A stretch of 10,937 bases of DNA from Cyanobacteria bacterium UBA3803 (lineage in GTDB: Bacteria > Cyanobacteriota > Vampirovibrionia > Gastranaerophilales > Gastranaerophilaceae), in NCBI GenBank assembly GCA_002369055.1, contig DFEL01000093.1, positions 1 through 10,937 of the forward strand, in the 5' to 3' direction. The notes under the pieces are model-generated. The model was not told where the DNA came from. It was given only the letters and a program-made list of their open reading frames with translations, and did not search any database. The translations under genes were made by a program, and so were the position numbers. Shown here in pieces: positions 1 through 7,040 of the stretch. Within the stretch, counting starts at the first letter, position 1. Every line of letters begins with the position of its first letter.

Positions 1-279
1 ATTGATGAAGATTCTGACGAAGATGCCGATGCAGACGAAGATGCCGATGCAGACGAAGATGCCGATGCGGATTTTGATACTGACATTGACGGAGACGAGG
101 ATTCGGATGCCGATGCAGACGAAGATTCTGATGAAGATGCAGACTTTGATACAGATATTGATGAAGATTCTGACGAAGATGCCGATGCTGACGAAGATAC
201 CGATGCGGATTTTGATACCGACATTGATGAAGATTCTGACGAAGATGAAGACGCCGATGAGGATACAGATTCAATTTAA
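1..279 (+). CDS. C-terminal end of an (Xaa-Asp)n acidic repeat protein (partial at 5' end)
   Basis: Reading frame 1 is open from the first base to TAA at 277-279 and encodes 92 residues. Every even-numbered residue from 2 to 90 is Asp (45 Asp). The alternating positions are filled by Glu, Ala, Ser, Thr, Phe, Ile or Gly, and the chain ends in DSI. A longer unit containing FDTDID recurs at residues 25, 49 and 71, so the array probably grew by tandem duplication. The frame is chosen over the +2 frame (a Met/Lys/Thr-rich translation) because it gives a regular protein and because its stop lies 9 nt before the next start, with that gene's Shine-Dalgarno overlapping the stop. The array resembles the Ser-Asp repeats of Sdr surface proteins in alternation, but the partner residue varies. 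The N-terminus, any signal peptide and any folded domain lie outside the window. The role is unknown. A calcium-binding spacer, or a polyanionic substrate or scaffold for the amide-ligase genes downstream, are guesses. Confidence 0.8.
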   Translation: MDEDSDEDADADEDADADEDADADFDTDIDGDEDSDADADEDSDEDADFDTDIDEDSDEDADADEDTDADFDTDIDEDSDEDEDADEDTDSI

Positions 280-288
280 GGATGTGCC

Positions 289-2151
289 ATGGATTTTAGT
301 GAGCAGAATGATAAAGAAAGAGCCTTTTTTAAAAAAGATTTTTCTGTTGTTGGAGACTTAATAAGCAGAATAAGACAATCTTTAAGTGATGGGTCATCCG
401 TTTACTTGAGAGGTTTGGCGTTAGATGGTATTATCGATTTTAAACAAAAACAAACTTTTGTGTTTATTACTCTATTTCAAAGCGGATTAAAACCTTTAAG
501 GTACGGCTCATGCCGTAGCACATTGATTTCAACAATCAATCGGGATATTGTAAAAATTCGACAAAGTCGTCAATTTAAAAAATTTGATATTGATGATATA
601 AATAAATGCAGAATAATGCTTGAATATGTGACAGAACAAGTTCCGGTTGATATTGAAAAATTAAACACAAAAACCTTTTCTCCTTCCCGTTTTGAACCCG
701 GAATAACCGGTTTAAGAATCACTTTTCGTAAAATAAATTTGACCTATACATACATGCCGACAGATGCATGGATACTTTCTCAAATGAGCTTAAATCAAAT
801 GTTTAAAACATTTGTTGAAAAATTTTCTCGACCACAGCAGATAAAGCAAAATAATATACAATTAACAGAAGAGGATATATCCGCCTATATTATAAAAAGT
901 AGAACTTTTATTTCTTTTGAAGATTCTGTTATACCTCTGTATAGAGGAAATGTTTTATGGGAATATTCACCTGAAGCCATTAAAGAACAAGCTCTTGCCG
1001 GCGCAAATTGGCTCATTAAATATATGACCGATGAAGGTAAATTTTTATATTATTATGACTGTAAAGATGATTCTCTCAAAAATCATGAACACCCCAAGAA
1101 TCCTTCTTACTATAATGATTTAAGACATTGCGGCTCTGTCATTACTCTGATTAGAGCTTATCAACTTACCAAAGATGAAAAATACCTTTTCTGTGCTAAA
1201 AAAGCTATTCAATTTGTCACCACAATAACACATGAACATAAAGATAAAAATGGTCAATCGGCAGCTTATGTCTTTTTAAATCAAAAAGCAAAACTTGGCG
1301 GAACGGGTATGGCGTTGATCGCAATGATGAAATATCGATGTGAAAATAATGATAGATCATTTGACGATTATATCAAAAATTATGTCAGACACATAGTATC
1401 AAGAATAAGTCAAACGGGTGAAATGTTAGGGTATTACATTCATCCGAAAGTGCAAAACGGTTTACCTTTGACTGATATGACAGATGAGGAACGGCGTGAT
1501 ACTTTTTCTTTTTATTATCCGGGAGAAGCTCTGCTTGGATTGGCCCTTTTTGTAAACTATTTTGAAGGAGAAGAAGAGTTAAAACAGAGGGTTGTAGAAA
1601 AATCAAAATTTGCTCTTGATTGGCTTGTTGATGCACGTCCTGGAATATATGCGGATCAATTTAAAACACTTCCTTCTGATGCATGGCTTATGCAAGCCGT
1701 AGAAGAATGGGCATCATATCCGAATTTTATCAAAGGAAATCATTTGGACTTTGTTTTTTCTGATGCAACTGCCATGATCCAAAAAATGTATCAAAAGAAT
1801 GATTCGCCCTATTTGGATTATGAAGGCGGTTTTTATTATGATTACGGTGATCATTTTTATCAAGACGGCGCACGTTCTGAAGGACTTATAGCAGCATATT
1901 ATTTGGCCGAAAAGTTAAAATACAATGATCTTGCAAATAAATTTTTAGCAGCATGTCAAAAAGCCGCTCTTGCACAAATGTTTTTATTTAACTGTACAAA
2001 AAACAATTATGCCCACTTAAATCAAGAAAAATCCTTAGGTTCTATCAGATTTAAAGCAACAAGGCAGTATGTCAGAATAGATCTAATATCACATGTTGCC
2101 TGCTTCTTTTTCAGATTATATTTTGCAGAAATAGGGTTGAAAGTTAAATGA
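289..2151 (+). CDS. AMMECR1-like domain fused to an alpha/alpha-toroid (six-hairpin glycosidase-like) domain
   Basis: This is a 620-aa cytoplasmic-looking protein with no signal peptide. The start is supported by AAGGA at 278-282, six bases before ATG. Residues about 38-180 follow the order of an AMMECR1 domain: a strand like FVFITLFQSG, the central RF/helix region, GITGLRIT near 139-145, and YMPTDAW at 155-161, which matches the usual LPQV segment. The classic LRGCIG motif is altered (LRYGSCR at 70-76). From about 230 onward, repeated helix pairs with aromatic/Gly turns look like an alpha/alpha toroid: LRHCGSVITLIRAYQLT at 278-294, FYYPGEALLGLAL at 408-420, and DGARSEGLIAAYYLAEK at 526-542. 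That fold is used by glycoside hydrolases, epimerases and LanC-like enzymes. No catalytic residues can be assigned. It overlaps the next gene by 4 nt (ATGA), so translational coupling is likely. Gene neighbours suggest a role in the amide-ligase pathway. The fold calls are by eye. Confidence 0.65.
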   Translation: MDFSEQNDKERAFFKKDFSVVGDLISRIRQSLSDGSSVYLRGLALDGIIDFKQKQTFVFITLFQSGLKPLRYGSCRSTLISTINRDIVKIRQSRQFKKFDIDDINKCRIMLEYVTEQVPVDIEKLNTKTFSPSRFEPGITGLRITFRKINLTYTYMPTDAWILSQMSLNQMFKTFVEKFSRPQQIKQNNIQLTEEDISAYIIKSRTFISFEDSVIPLYRGNVLWEYSPEAIKEQALAGANWLIKYMTDEGKFLYYYDCKDDSLKNHEHPKNPSYYNDLRHCGSVITLIRAYQLTKDEKYLFCAKKAIQFVTTITHEHKDKNGQSAAYVFLNQKAKLGGTGMALIAMMKYRCENNDRSFDDYIKNYVRHIVSRISQTGEMLGYYIHPKVQNGLPLTDMTDEERRDTFSFYYPGEALLGLALFVNYFEGEEELKQRVVEKSKFALDWLVDARPGIYADQFKTLPSDAWLMQAVEEWASYPNFIKGNHLDFVFSDATAMIQKMYQKNDSPYLDYEGGFYYDYGDHFYQDGARSEGLIAAYYLAEKLKYNDLANKFLAACQKAALAQMFLFNCTKNNYAHLNQEKSLGSIRFKATRQYVRIDLISHVACFFFRLYFAEIGLKVK

Positions 2152-3230
2152 GCAAAAAAGTTAAAATCGGATTTGTCGGAGATTTAACAACGGGCGAAAA
2201 CTACCAAGCAAGATACGAACTTGAGTATAAGATAAACATATTAAGACAAAAAGGCTACAGATGGTTATTTGAAGGTATTTCATCACTTCTCAAAAAGTTT
2301 ACATTCACAATAGCAAATCTCGAAACACCATTAACGAATTCTACCTATTCTTCTTTATATCTAAAAAAACCTGTCTTGCATTGGGCAGATAAAAAGATTG
2401 TTCCGGAACTCTTAAAAAGCCATAATATTTCAGCCGTATCTTTGGGCAACAACCATGCTATGGATTATGAAGGTGGTTTGACAGAAACACAAGAAGCGCT
2501 TAAAAAAGAAAATATCCGTTTTTTTGGAGCGGGAAAAAATTTAAGTGACGCATCCAAACCCTTTTTTTTACCTGTAGATATAGGAAGTAAGAGTTTTAAT
2601 TTGTATGTTATAGGGGGGTATAAATACAGAAAAGATTATGATGAAGATTTTAATTTTTATGCAACTGAAGATAAAGAAGGTGTGTTTTTATTAACGCCTG
2701 AAACGGCAAAACCCTTGATTAGCAATATTAAACAAAATGATAAAAATGCGGTAATCGTTGTTTTTCCTCATTTTGGGTTTGACTTACTGAAAAATACAAA
2801 TTTGCAAGTTGAATATGCACATGCTTTTATTGATGATGGTGCCGATTTTGTTATCGGACACGGTCCTCATTTTATGAATTCAATTGAAATATATAAACAA
2901 AAACCAATATTGTATAGTTTAGGGAACTTTATTTTTCCTGCCAATTTTAAAGGTAAGATATTGCCTTTTAATATGATTGCAGAAATTGAGTTTTTTTTAA
3001 ACCGTCAAGATGAAATAAGATCAAAAATTAATATTTATCCGACTTTTATAAACAGTTGTTCCTACACTCCGCAAACAAGATTAATTACACATGAAGAATT
3101 GGAAAATTTTTTAATTCAATTGAGCGAATATCAACCGAATATAGTCAATCATTTGAATGTAAAATGTATTTCAGATATTATTAAATTGGAATTTAATTAT
3201 GAAGATACAAGAAATCATCGAATTGTATAA
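2148..3230 (+). CDS. CapA-like (poly-gamma-glutamate/capsule synthesis type) metallophosphatase
   Basis: This is a 360-aa protein of the PGA_cap (CapA/PgsA) family, which has a calcineurin-like phosphatase fold. The expected motifs appear in order: GFVGDL at 8-12, ANLETPLT at 56-63, SLGNNHAMDYEGGL at 98-111, VVFPHFGFD at 204-212, and GADFVIGHGPHF followed by KPILYSLGNFIF at 231-263. The Asp, Asn and His positions that bind metal in this fold are present. The usual His-Trp-Gly-Glu-Tyr motif is changed to HFGFD. Typical CapA proteins carry an N-terminal membrane anchor. This one starts directly at the first beta strand (MSKKVKIGFVGDL), so it is probably cytosolic. The start overlaps the previous stop (ATGA), and the 3' end overlaps the next gene by 32 nt. 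In poly-gamma-glutamate operons CapA works with a Mur-type ligase (CapB); here two Mur-type genes follow. The substrate is unknown. Confidence 0.85.
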   Translation: MSKKVKIGFVGDLTTGENYQARYELEYKINILRQKGYRWLFEGISSLLKKFTFTIANLETPLTNSTYSSLYLKKPVLHWADKKIVPELLKSHNISAVSLGNNHAMDYEGGLTETQEALKKENIRFFGAGKNLSDASKPFFLPVDIGSKSFNLYVIGGYKYRKDYDEDFNFYATEDKEGVFLLTPETAKPLISNIKQNDKNAVIVVFPHFGFDLLKNTNLQVEYAHAFIDDGADFVIGHGPHFMNSIEIYKQKPILYSLGNFIFPANFKGKILPFNMIAEIEFFLNRQDEIRSKINIYPTFINSCSYTPQTRLITHEELENFLIQLSEYQPNIVNHLNVKCISDIIKLEFNYEDTRNHRIV

Positions 3231-4506
3231 ATTAGAACCTCTTTATCTTGAAAAATATGATAAAGAATATTTATTTACTTGTACTTTAAATAATGCTCGT
3301 ATTTTGACGGATAGTTTTATATATATTCCTTTTTTTGAGACCGAAGATCGAGCTTTTGATCTGATAGAACAAGCCTCATGTAATGAATATTGCAAGGGTT
3401 TTATGTTAAATAAATCTTGTTTGAAAGATGAAAAACAAATAAAAAAATTTCATTTACTTATGAAAAAGTATAGTCAAAATTATGAAGTAATACTACTGAC
3501 AAAAAATATTTATAATGTCGGTTACGGATTAGCCTTGCAAAAATGTGCTGAAAACGATATGGAAACAGTCGTTGTCATCGATACTGAAGAAGGCTCTGCA
3601 ACCAAGGAAATGTTAGTAGAAAGTTTAAGCAAAGCGGGAAAAAATGTCACTTTTTCTTCACAAAACTGCGGAAAATGGCAAAAAATATGCGAACCCTTGT
3701 TATTATCAGATTCTTCAACACGGTTTGCAATTATAGAACTTGCTGTAAATAAAATAGATTTATTTTCCAAAATTGTACATTTAAAGAATAAACATATATT
3801 GTTGCCTGAATTTAATCCGATAAATATAAATCTGCATTTAGATTTACAAAATTTTTTGAATTCGTTATCCGAAATATTTGATGACAATACTATTCGATCA
3901 ATTTTCACATTTGAAGATAATGACCTTGTCAATGATATTATACCATATTATGCTCAAGATAAAATACACTTTGTGAAAGAAAAGTCCCAAAAAATTCATT
4001 TTCAACAAGATTTCTATTACTTAAACCGATCTTATGCCATGGTTCATACCTTTTTGAAATATTTTGGCTTAAGCCCGATTAAATCAACGGAGTTCATAGA
4101 AAAAAATCCTCTTTATCTTTCAGAAAACATGTCTTTCAAGGTTAACAAGATTAATTTTCAATCTATAACAGAAAGCCTGAAAATATTTTTTTGTAAATTT
4201 AAACACGATAAAAGTTGCATAATACTCGGAAATATTGTCACCTATGGAGATCATAAAGAAGCTGTTTATATGGATTTATTTTCATATATTGCCCAGTTTA
4301 ATCCGGATATTCTCGTTTTATTAAATCTAAAAAATTTTTCTTATTTATATAAACGATTTAATCATCATACATATGTCAAAAATTTTTCTTATACTGATAT
4401 TAATGATAAAATTAACCTTGATCGTTTTCTCAAAAATTTAAAAAATCAAGATTATGCATTTTTTATTGCTTTCCAACAAGGAGGTATAGATGAAATACAG
4501 TATTGA
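3199..4506 (+). CDS. Mur-ligase-like protein lacking the ATP-binding P-loop (probable pseudoenzyme paralogue)
   Basis: At 435 aa, this protein can be aligned by eye along its whole length with the MurF-like protein encoded next. Its N-terminal domain ends at TVVVIDTEEGSATKEMLVES (123-142). This sits where the neighbour has IAVTGSVGKTSTTQLVHT, so the Gly-Ser-x-Gly-Lys-Thr nucleotide loop is replaced by DTEEGSATK. AIIELAVNK (177-185) matches the FLCECTGAV segment, KINFQSITESLKIF (317-330) matches the FNANLLSMKAVLE segment, and the C-terminal domain has IILGNIVTYGDH and FFIAFQQGGIDE where the neighbour has VLVLGDMKECGR and ILFKASHSVGLE. Loss of the P-loop should abolish ATP hydrolysis. A structural partner, allosteric subunit or acceptor-binding subunit of the active ligase is the likely role, by inference. 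The start overlaps the capA-like gene by 32 nt, with only a weak ribosome-binding site visible. The end overlaps the next gene by 17 nt. Confidence 0.7.
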   Translation: MKIQEIIELYKLEPLYLEKYDKEYLFTCTLNNARILTDSFIYIPFFETEDRAFDLIEQASCNEYCKGFMLNKSCLKDEKQIKKFHLLMKKYSQNYEVILLTKNIYNVGYGLALQKCAENDMETVVVIDTEEGSATKEMLVESLSKAGKNVTFSSQNCGKWQKICEPLLLSDSSTRFAIIELAVNKIDLFSKIVHLKNKHILLPEFNPININLHLDLQNFLNSLSEIFDDNTIRSIFTFEDNDLVNDIIPYYAQDKIHFVKEKSQKIHFQQDFYYLNRSYAMVHTFLKYFGLSPIKSTEFIEKNPLYLSENMSFKVNKINFQSITESLKIFFCKFKHDKSCIILGNIVTYGDHKEAVYMDLFSYIAQFNPDILVLLNLKNFSYLYKRFNHHTYVKNFSYTDINDKINLDRFLKNLKNQDYAFFIAFQQGGIDEIQY

Positions 4507-6037
4507 GGAAATTTTGGATAATACATCAGGATACATATTTTATAAAAGTCCTCATTTTAATAAAGATATAAAATATACCACTTTTTCTATAGGATCGTCT
4601 ATAAATAATTTTGACAAGGTAATTTTTATTCCATTATATGTATATATCAACGAAAATTTGACTGACTCTTTTTTAAAAATAGAAACATACCTTAAACAAG
4701 GTGTTCGAGCTTTTATGTTTGATGAAAAAATGTTTTATGAAACTCAATATAGAGATATCTTATTTCAATTGATTAGAAGTTACAGGGATACACTGGATTG
4801 TGTTATAATGGTCAAAGATACCAAGCAGGCAATTTTAGATTTAGCAAATTATACGAAAAGTTACAAATTATCCAAAAATATCAAATATATCGCTGTTACG
4901 GGATCTGTGGGCAAAACATCGACAACTCAGTTGGTACATACTGTTCTGTCACAGAAATATAAAATATATGGACAAGCCGGAGAAAATCTTCGGATCAGAA
5001 TTGCAAATAAATTTTTAGAAATTGATGAAAATCCAGATTATTTTTTGTGCGAATGTACAGGTGCTGTTAGCGGTCACCTGAAATATTTTTCTGAATTATT
5101 AACTCCTCGAATTGCAGTCATTACAAATATTGCACCTATTCACATCAATGGAGATGAAACGATTCTTGATGTTGCAAATCGTAAAAGTGAAATTTTTGAA
5201 TCAATGTCAGAAGGTAGTTATGCCGTCTTGTATCACGAGATGGAATGTTTTGATATTGTCCGTGAACAAGCATTGAAAAGAGGGCTTAAAATAATAACAT
5301 TCGGAGAAAATAACGCAGATATTTTAATTCATAATGATGGTGAAAATCGGTATGTAAAAGTACAGAACAATATATATCATATCAATGAAAAAATCTCAAA
5401 ACATAAAATGTTCAATATTGCCGCAGCATTATCTGTTGCATATATTGAAGGATTAGATATCAATGATAGTCTTATCAGTAAATTGGCTGATCAAGAGCCC
5501 GTCAAAGGGCGAGGAGATACTTCTAAAATAAAAATAAACGGCAAAAAAGTAACAATAATCAACGAAGCTTTTAATGCTAACCTCCTTTCCATGAAGGCAG
5601 TTTTAGAAGATTATGCAAATCAAATCATTGAGCAAGAAAACAAAGTTTTAGTTCTGGGAGATATGAAAGAGTGTGGTCGTCAATCTTCTTTTTACCATTT
5701 GGAATTGGAAAAATATATAAATAAAATTATGCCGGACAGAATATTCTTCTGCGGAGAAGATATTAAAATACTCTATAAAAAAATAAAATCTGAGTATTAC
5801 TGTTTCTATTATCAAAATTATATGCAAATGAATGAGGAAATCATTGATCGGTTGAAAGATAACGACGTCATCCTTTTTAAAGCTTCTCATTCCGTTGGTT
5901 TAGAAAAAGTCATCAAATTTCTACAAAGAAAAAGTTTAAATATTCAACCTCCCCATATTCCGGTAAAATTAAAAAATAATGCCGGACATCTAAATCCTGA
6001 CGAAATGTTGGCTGATCATAATATTAAACTCTATTAA
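4490..6037 (+). CDS. MurF-like amide ligase (Mur ligase family)
   Basis: This is a 515-aa three-domain Mur ligase. The start is well supported by AAGGAGG at 4478-4484, five bases upstream of ATG. The N-terminal substrate domain covers about residues 1-130. The ATPase domain has the P-loop TGSVGKTST (137-145), CECTG (187-191), ITNIAPIHI (211-219) and RKSEIF (231-236), whose Lys is at the position carbamylated in Mur enzymes. FNIAAALSVA (308-317) and PVKGRGD (337-343) follow. The C-terminal domain has NEAFNANLLSMKA (358-370), where MurF normally has DDSYNANP, and VLGDMKECG (388-396). Mur ligases join an amino group to an acyl-phosphate-activated carboxylate using ATP. The altered DDSYNANP segment, the absence of other cell-wall genes and the CapA neighbour argue for a specialised rather than housekeeping MurF. 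Residues 485-515 lie beyond the ligase fold and look like the beginning of the peptidase domain encoded after the TAA. Confidence 0.85.
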   Translation: MKYSIEEILDNTSGYIFYKSPHFNKDIKYTTFSIGSSINNFDKVIFIPLYVYINENLTDSFLKIETYLKQGVRAFMFDEKMFYETQYRDILFQLIRSYRDTLDCVIMVKDTKQAILDLANYTKSYKLSKNIKYIAVTGSVGKTSTTQLVHTVLSQKYKIYGQAGENLRIRIANKFLEIDENPDYFLCECTGAVSGHLKYFSELLTPRIAVITNIAPIHINGDETILDVANRKSEIFESMSEGSYAVLYHEMECFDIVREQALKRGLKIITFGENNADILIHNDGENRYVKVQNNIYHINEKISKHKMFNIAAALSVAYIEGLDINDSLISKLADQEPVKGRGDTSKIKINGKKVTIINEAFNANLLSMKAVLEDYANQIIEQENKVLVLGDMKECGRQSSFYHLELEKYINKIMPDRIFFCGEDIKILYKKIKSEYYCFYYQNYMQMNEEIIDRLKDNDVILFKASHSVGLEKVIKFLQRKSLNIQPPHIPVKLKNNAGHLNPDEMLADHNIKLY

Positions 6038-6061
6038 GAGGCATTTGTCGCGTTTCAAAAT

Positions 6062-6412
6062 ATGCGACTCGATGCCTTAAAAAACGGAATAAATCTTATT
6101 GTCAAAGGTTCTTTAAAAACGTATAGAACCTATGAAGAACAAGAAAAGATTTTTCTGTCAAGATTTACGAAAGAACAGATTGCTGGCGCCAAAACAGAAA
6201 TATATCAAAATGAAAAATATTACTTGAAAAGGGGTGCTATGTATGCTGCTCCCCCAAATAAATCATTACATTGTTACGGACTTGCCGTAGATATTTTTAA
6301 TATTAAGCAAGATGGTGTACTTCAATATTTATTGGATAATGCTTCAAAATTTGGTTTTGCTTGGCAGTATGACTTTGAAGAATGGCACATCCACTATTAT
6401 AAATCTGAATAA
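6062..6412 (+). CDS. M15 family (VanY-like D-alanyl-D-alanine carboxypeptidase) zinc peptidase domain, 5'-truncated
   Basis: This is a 116-aa peptidase domain. Visible motifs are TYRTYEEQ (20-27), the zinc motif SLHCYGLAVDIF (with its His and Asp; SxHxxGxAxD pattern) and EEWHIHY near the end (ExWHxxY). These are the hallmarks of M15/VanY metallopeptidases, which cleave D-Ala-D-Ala-type peptides or related cross-links. The catalytic set looks complete. The ATG at 6062 is the first in frame after the TAA at 6035-6037. No Shine-Dalgarno stands at a workable distance: AAGAGG at 6036-6041 is 20 nt away. The eight codons between the TAA and this ATG read EAFVAFQN, which fits the first helix of this fold (..AF..M..dA...Gi.L). 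So the domain probably began upstream, inside the ligase reading frame. Either the product is short one helix, or it is made as a read-through fusion. Confidence 0.75.
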   Translation: MRLDALKNGINLIVKGSLKTYRTYEEQEKIFLSRFTKEQIAGAKTEIYQNEKYYLKRGAMYAAPPNKSLHCYGLAVDIFNIKQDGVLQYLLDNASKFGFAWQYDFEEWHIHYYKSE

Positions 6413-6474
6413 TTTATAAAAATTCAAACTGATTCTCTTAACATTATACTGTTTTGTGAAGTTGATTTTAAAGC

Positions 6475-6819
6475 TTACATTTTAACAACGAAAGGTGGCA
6501 ACACAGTATTATGGTTGAGGCGATAGAAGACTTTGAACTCATCGAAGTTTTCAATCGCTTTCATCATCGGCAAATTACCGCCGTTCTTGATAAATTTTGT
6601 GAGTTTTACCGCTTTGATTTAAAGTGTTGCAATAAATAACTTTGAGTTTTGAAAGGTTAGCCCCATCGAGCATAGCTTTATCAAAATCAGCATTCCCTTC
6701 AATCGTGATGCCTTTAAGTGCAAAACTTCCAAAAAGATGTGTATCGTCAGACGAATAGTTCGTTTTTCGATAAATTTCAGGAATTGTGATGTATTCAAGG
6801 GCGGTGAAATTCGAAGCGG
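6475..6819 (-). pseudogene. Remnant of a leucine-rich-repeat (BspA/LRR_5-like) protein gene
   Basis: Two minus-strand frames together give an LRR-like C-terminus. The upstream piece (about 6819 down to 6621) contains ALEYITIPE, FGSFALKGITIEG and NLSKLKVIYC, the usual irregular LRR_5 spacing of hydrophobic residues. The frame then changes near 6615-6625. The downstream piece (6618-6478, 47 codons) contains LTKFIKNGGNLPMMKAIENF and ends with a TAA at 6477-6475. The upstream piece runs into a dispersed repeat at about 6820-6875, and beyond that the frame soon stops. No start codon or promoter is visible. I infer a gene broken by at least one frameshift and by repeat insertion or truncation. Such LRR proteins are normally surface or secreted. 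The family call is by pattern only. Confidence 0.5.
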
Positions 6820-6876
6820 CATGACGGATCGCAAGTAGATTGCCACGTCGGGTTGATGCGCTCCTCGCAATGGCAT
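6818..6876. repeat. Dispersed palindromic intergenic repeat (degenerate copy)
   Basis: The plus strand carries GATTGCCACGTCG at 6838-6850 and CTCCTCGCAATGG at 6861-6873, flanked by GCATGACGGATCGCAAGTA. The two cores in this order and spacing match the widespread repeat whose complement reads CATTGCGAGGAG...CGACGTGGCAATC. I recall it from many bacterial genomes, including Rickettsiales and other alphaproteobacteria. The centre (GGTTGATGCG) is no longer a good palindrome, so this copy is degenerate. It sits at the broken edge of the LRR gene remnant. Confidence 0.55.
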
Positions 6877-6987
6877 CTTCTCTTTTTCGTTATGCCACTC
6901 AGCCTGGAAAAAAGCAGCCCAAGTCATTAAGAAAGGATATCCGAATACTTTTATCGCTGATAACTGTTAACAGCCATCAAAAATCAC

Positions 6988-7016
6988 TTGAAAAAAGACA
7001 GAAACTAAAGGATATT
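6988..7016 (+). promoter_or_regulatory. Candidate sigma-70 promoter for the SRP RNA gene
   Basis: TTGAAA (6988-6993) and GATATT (7011-7016) are 17 bp apart, which would start RNA near 7023. An alternative -10 box, TATTCT at 7030-7035, would start RNA at G7041, the predicted 5' end of ffs, but it has no good -35 box. The two cannot be separated by eye. Confidence 0.3.
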
Positions 7017-7040
7017 AGTGAACAGTTTATATTCTATAAA

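Noticed and set aside
1..279. CRISPR array or plain DNA microsatellite
   Set aside because: The repetition is a 6-nt NNNGAY pattern in an open frame with varied codons, without repeat-spacer structure.
2..361. Plus-strand ORF of 119 codons rich in Met, Lys, Thr and Pro
   Set aside because: It is the +1-shifted shadow of the GAY-periodic Asp array and runs across the start of the next real gene, whose ribosome-binding site it would cover.
6035..6037. Reassigned TAA codon (alternative genetic code)
   Set aside because: TAA ends several other genes in the window at family-consistent positions, so recoding genome-wide is not supported.
6619..6927. Minus-strand ORF of 102 codons
   Set aside because: The LRR-like signal in this stretch lies in a different minus-strand frame. 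This one is a shadow that also crosses the repeat.
6897..6970. Possible coding fragment on the plus strand (AWKKAAQVIKKGYPNTFIAD)
   Set aside because: It looks protein-like but has no start and no family I can name, and ends quickly at a stop. A minus-strand frame over the same bases looks equally plausible.
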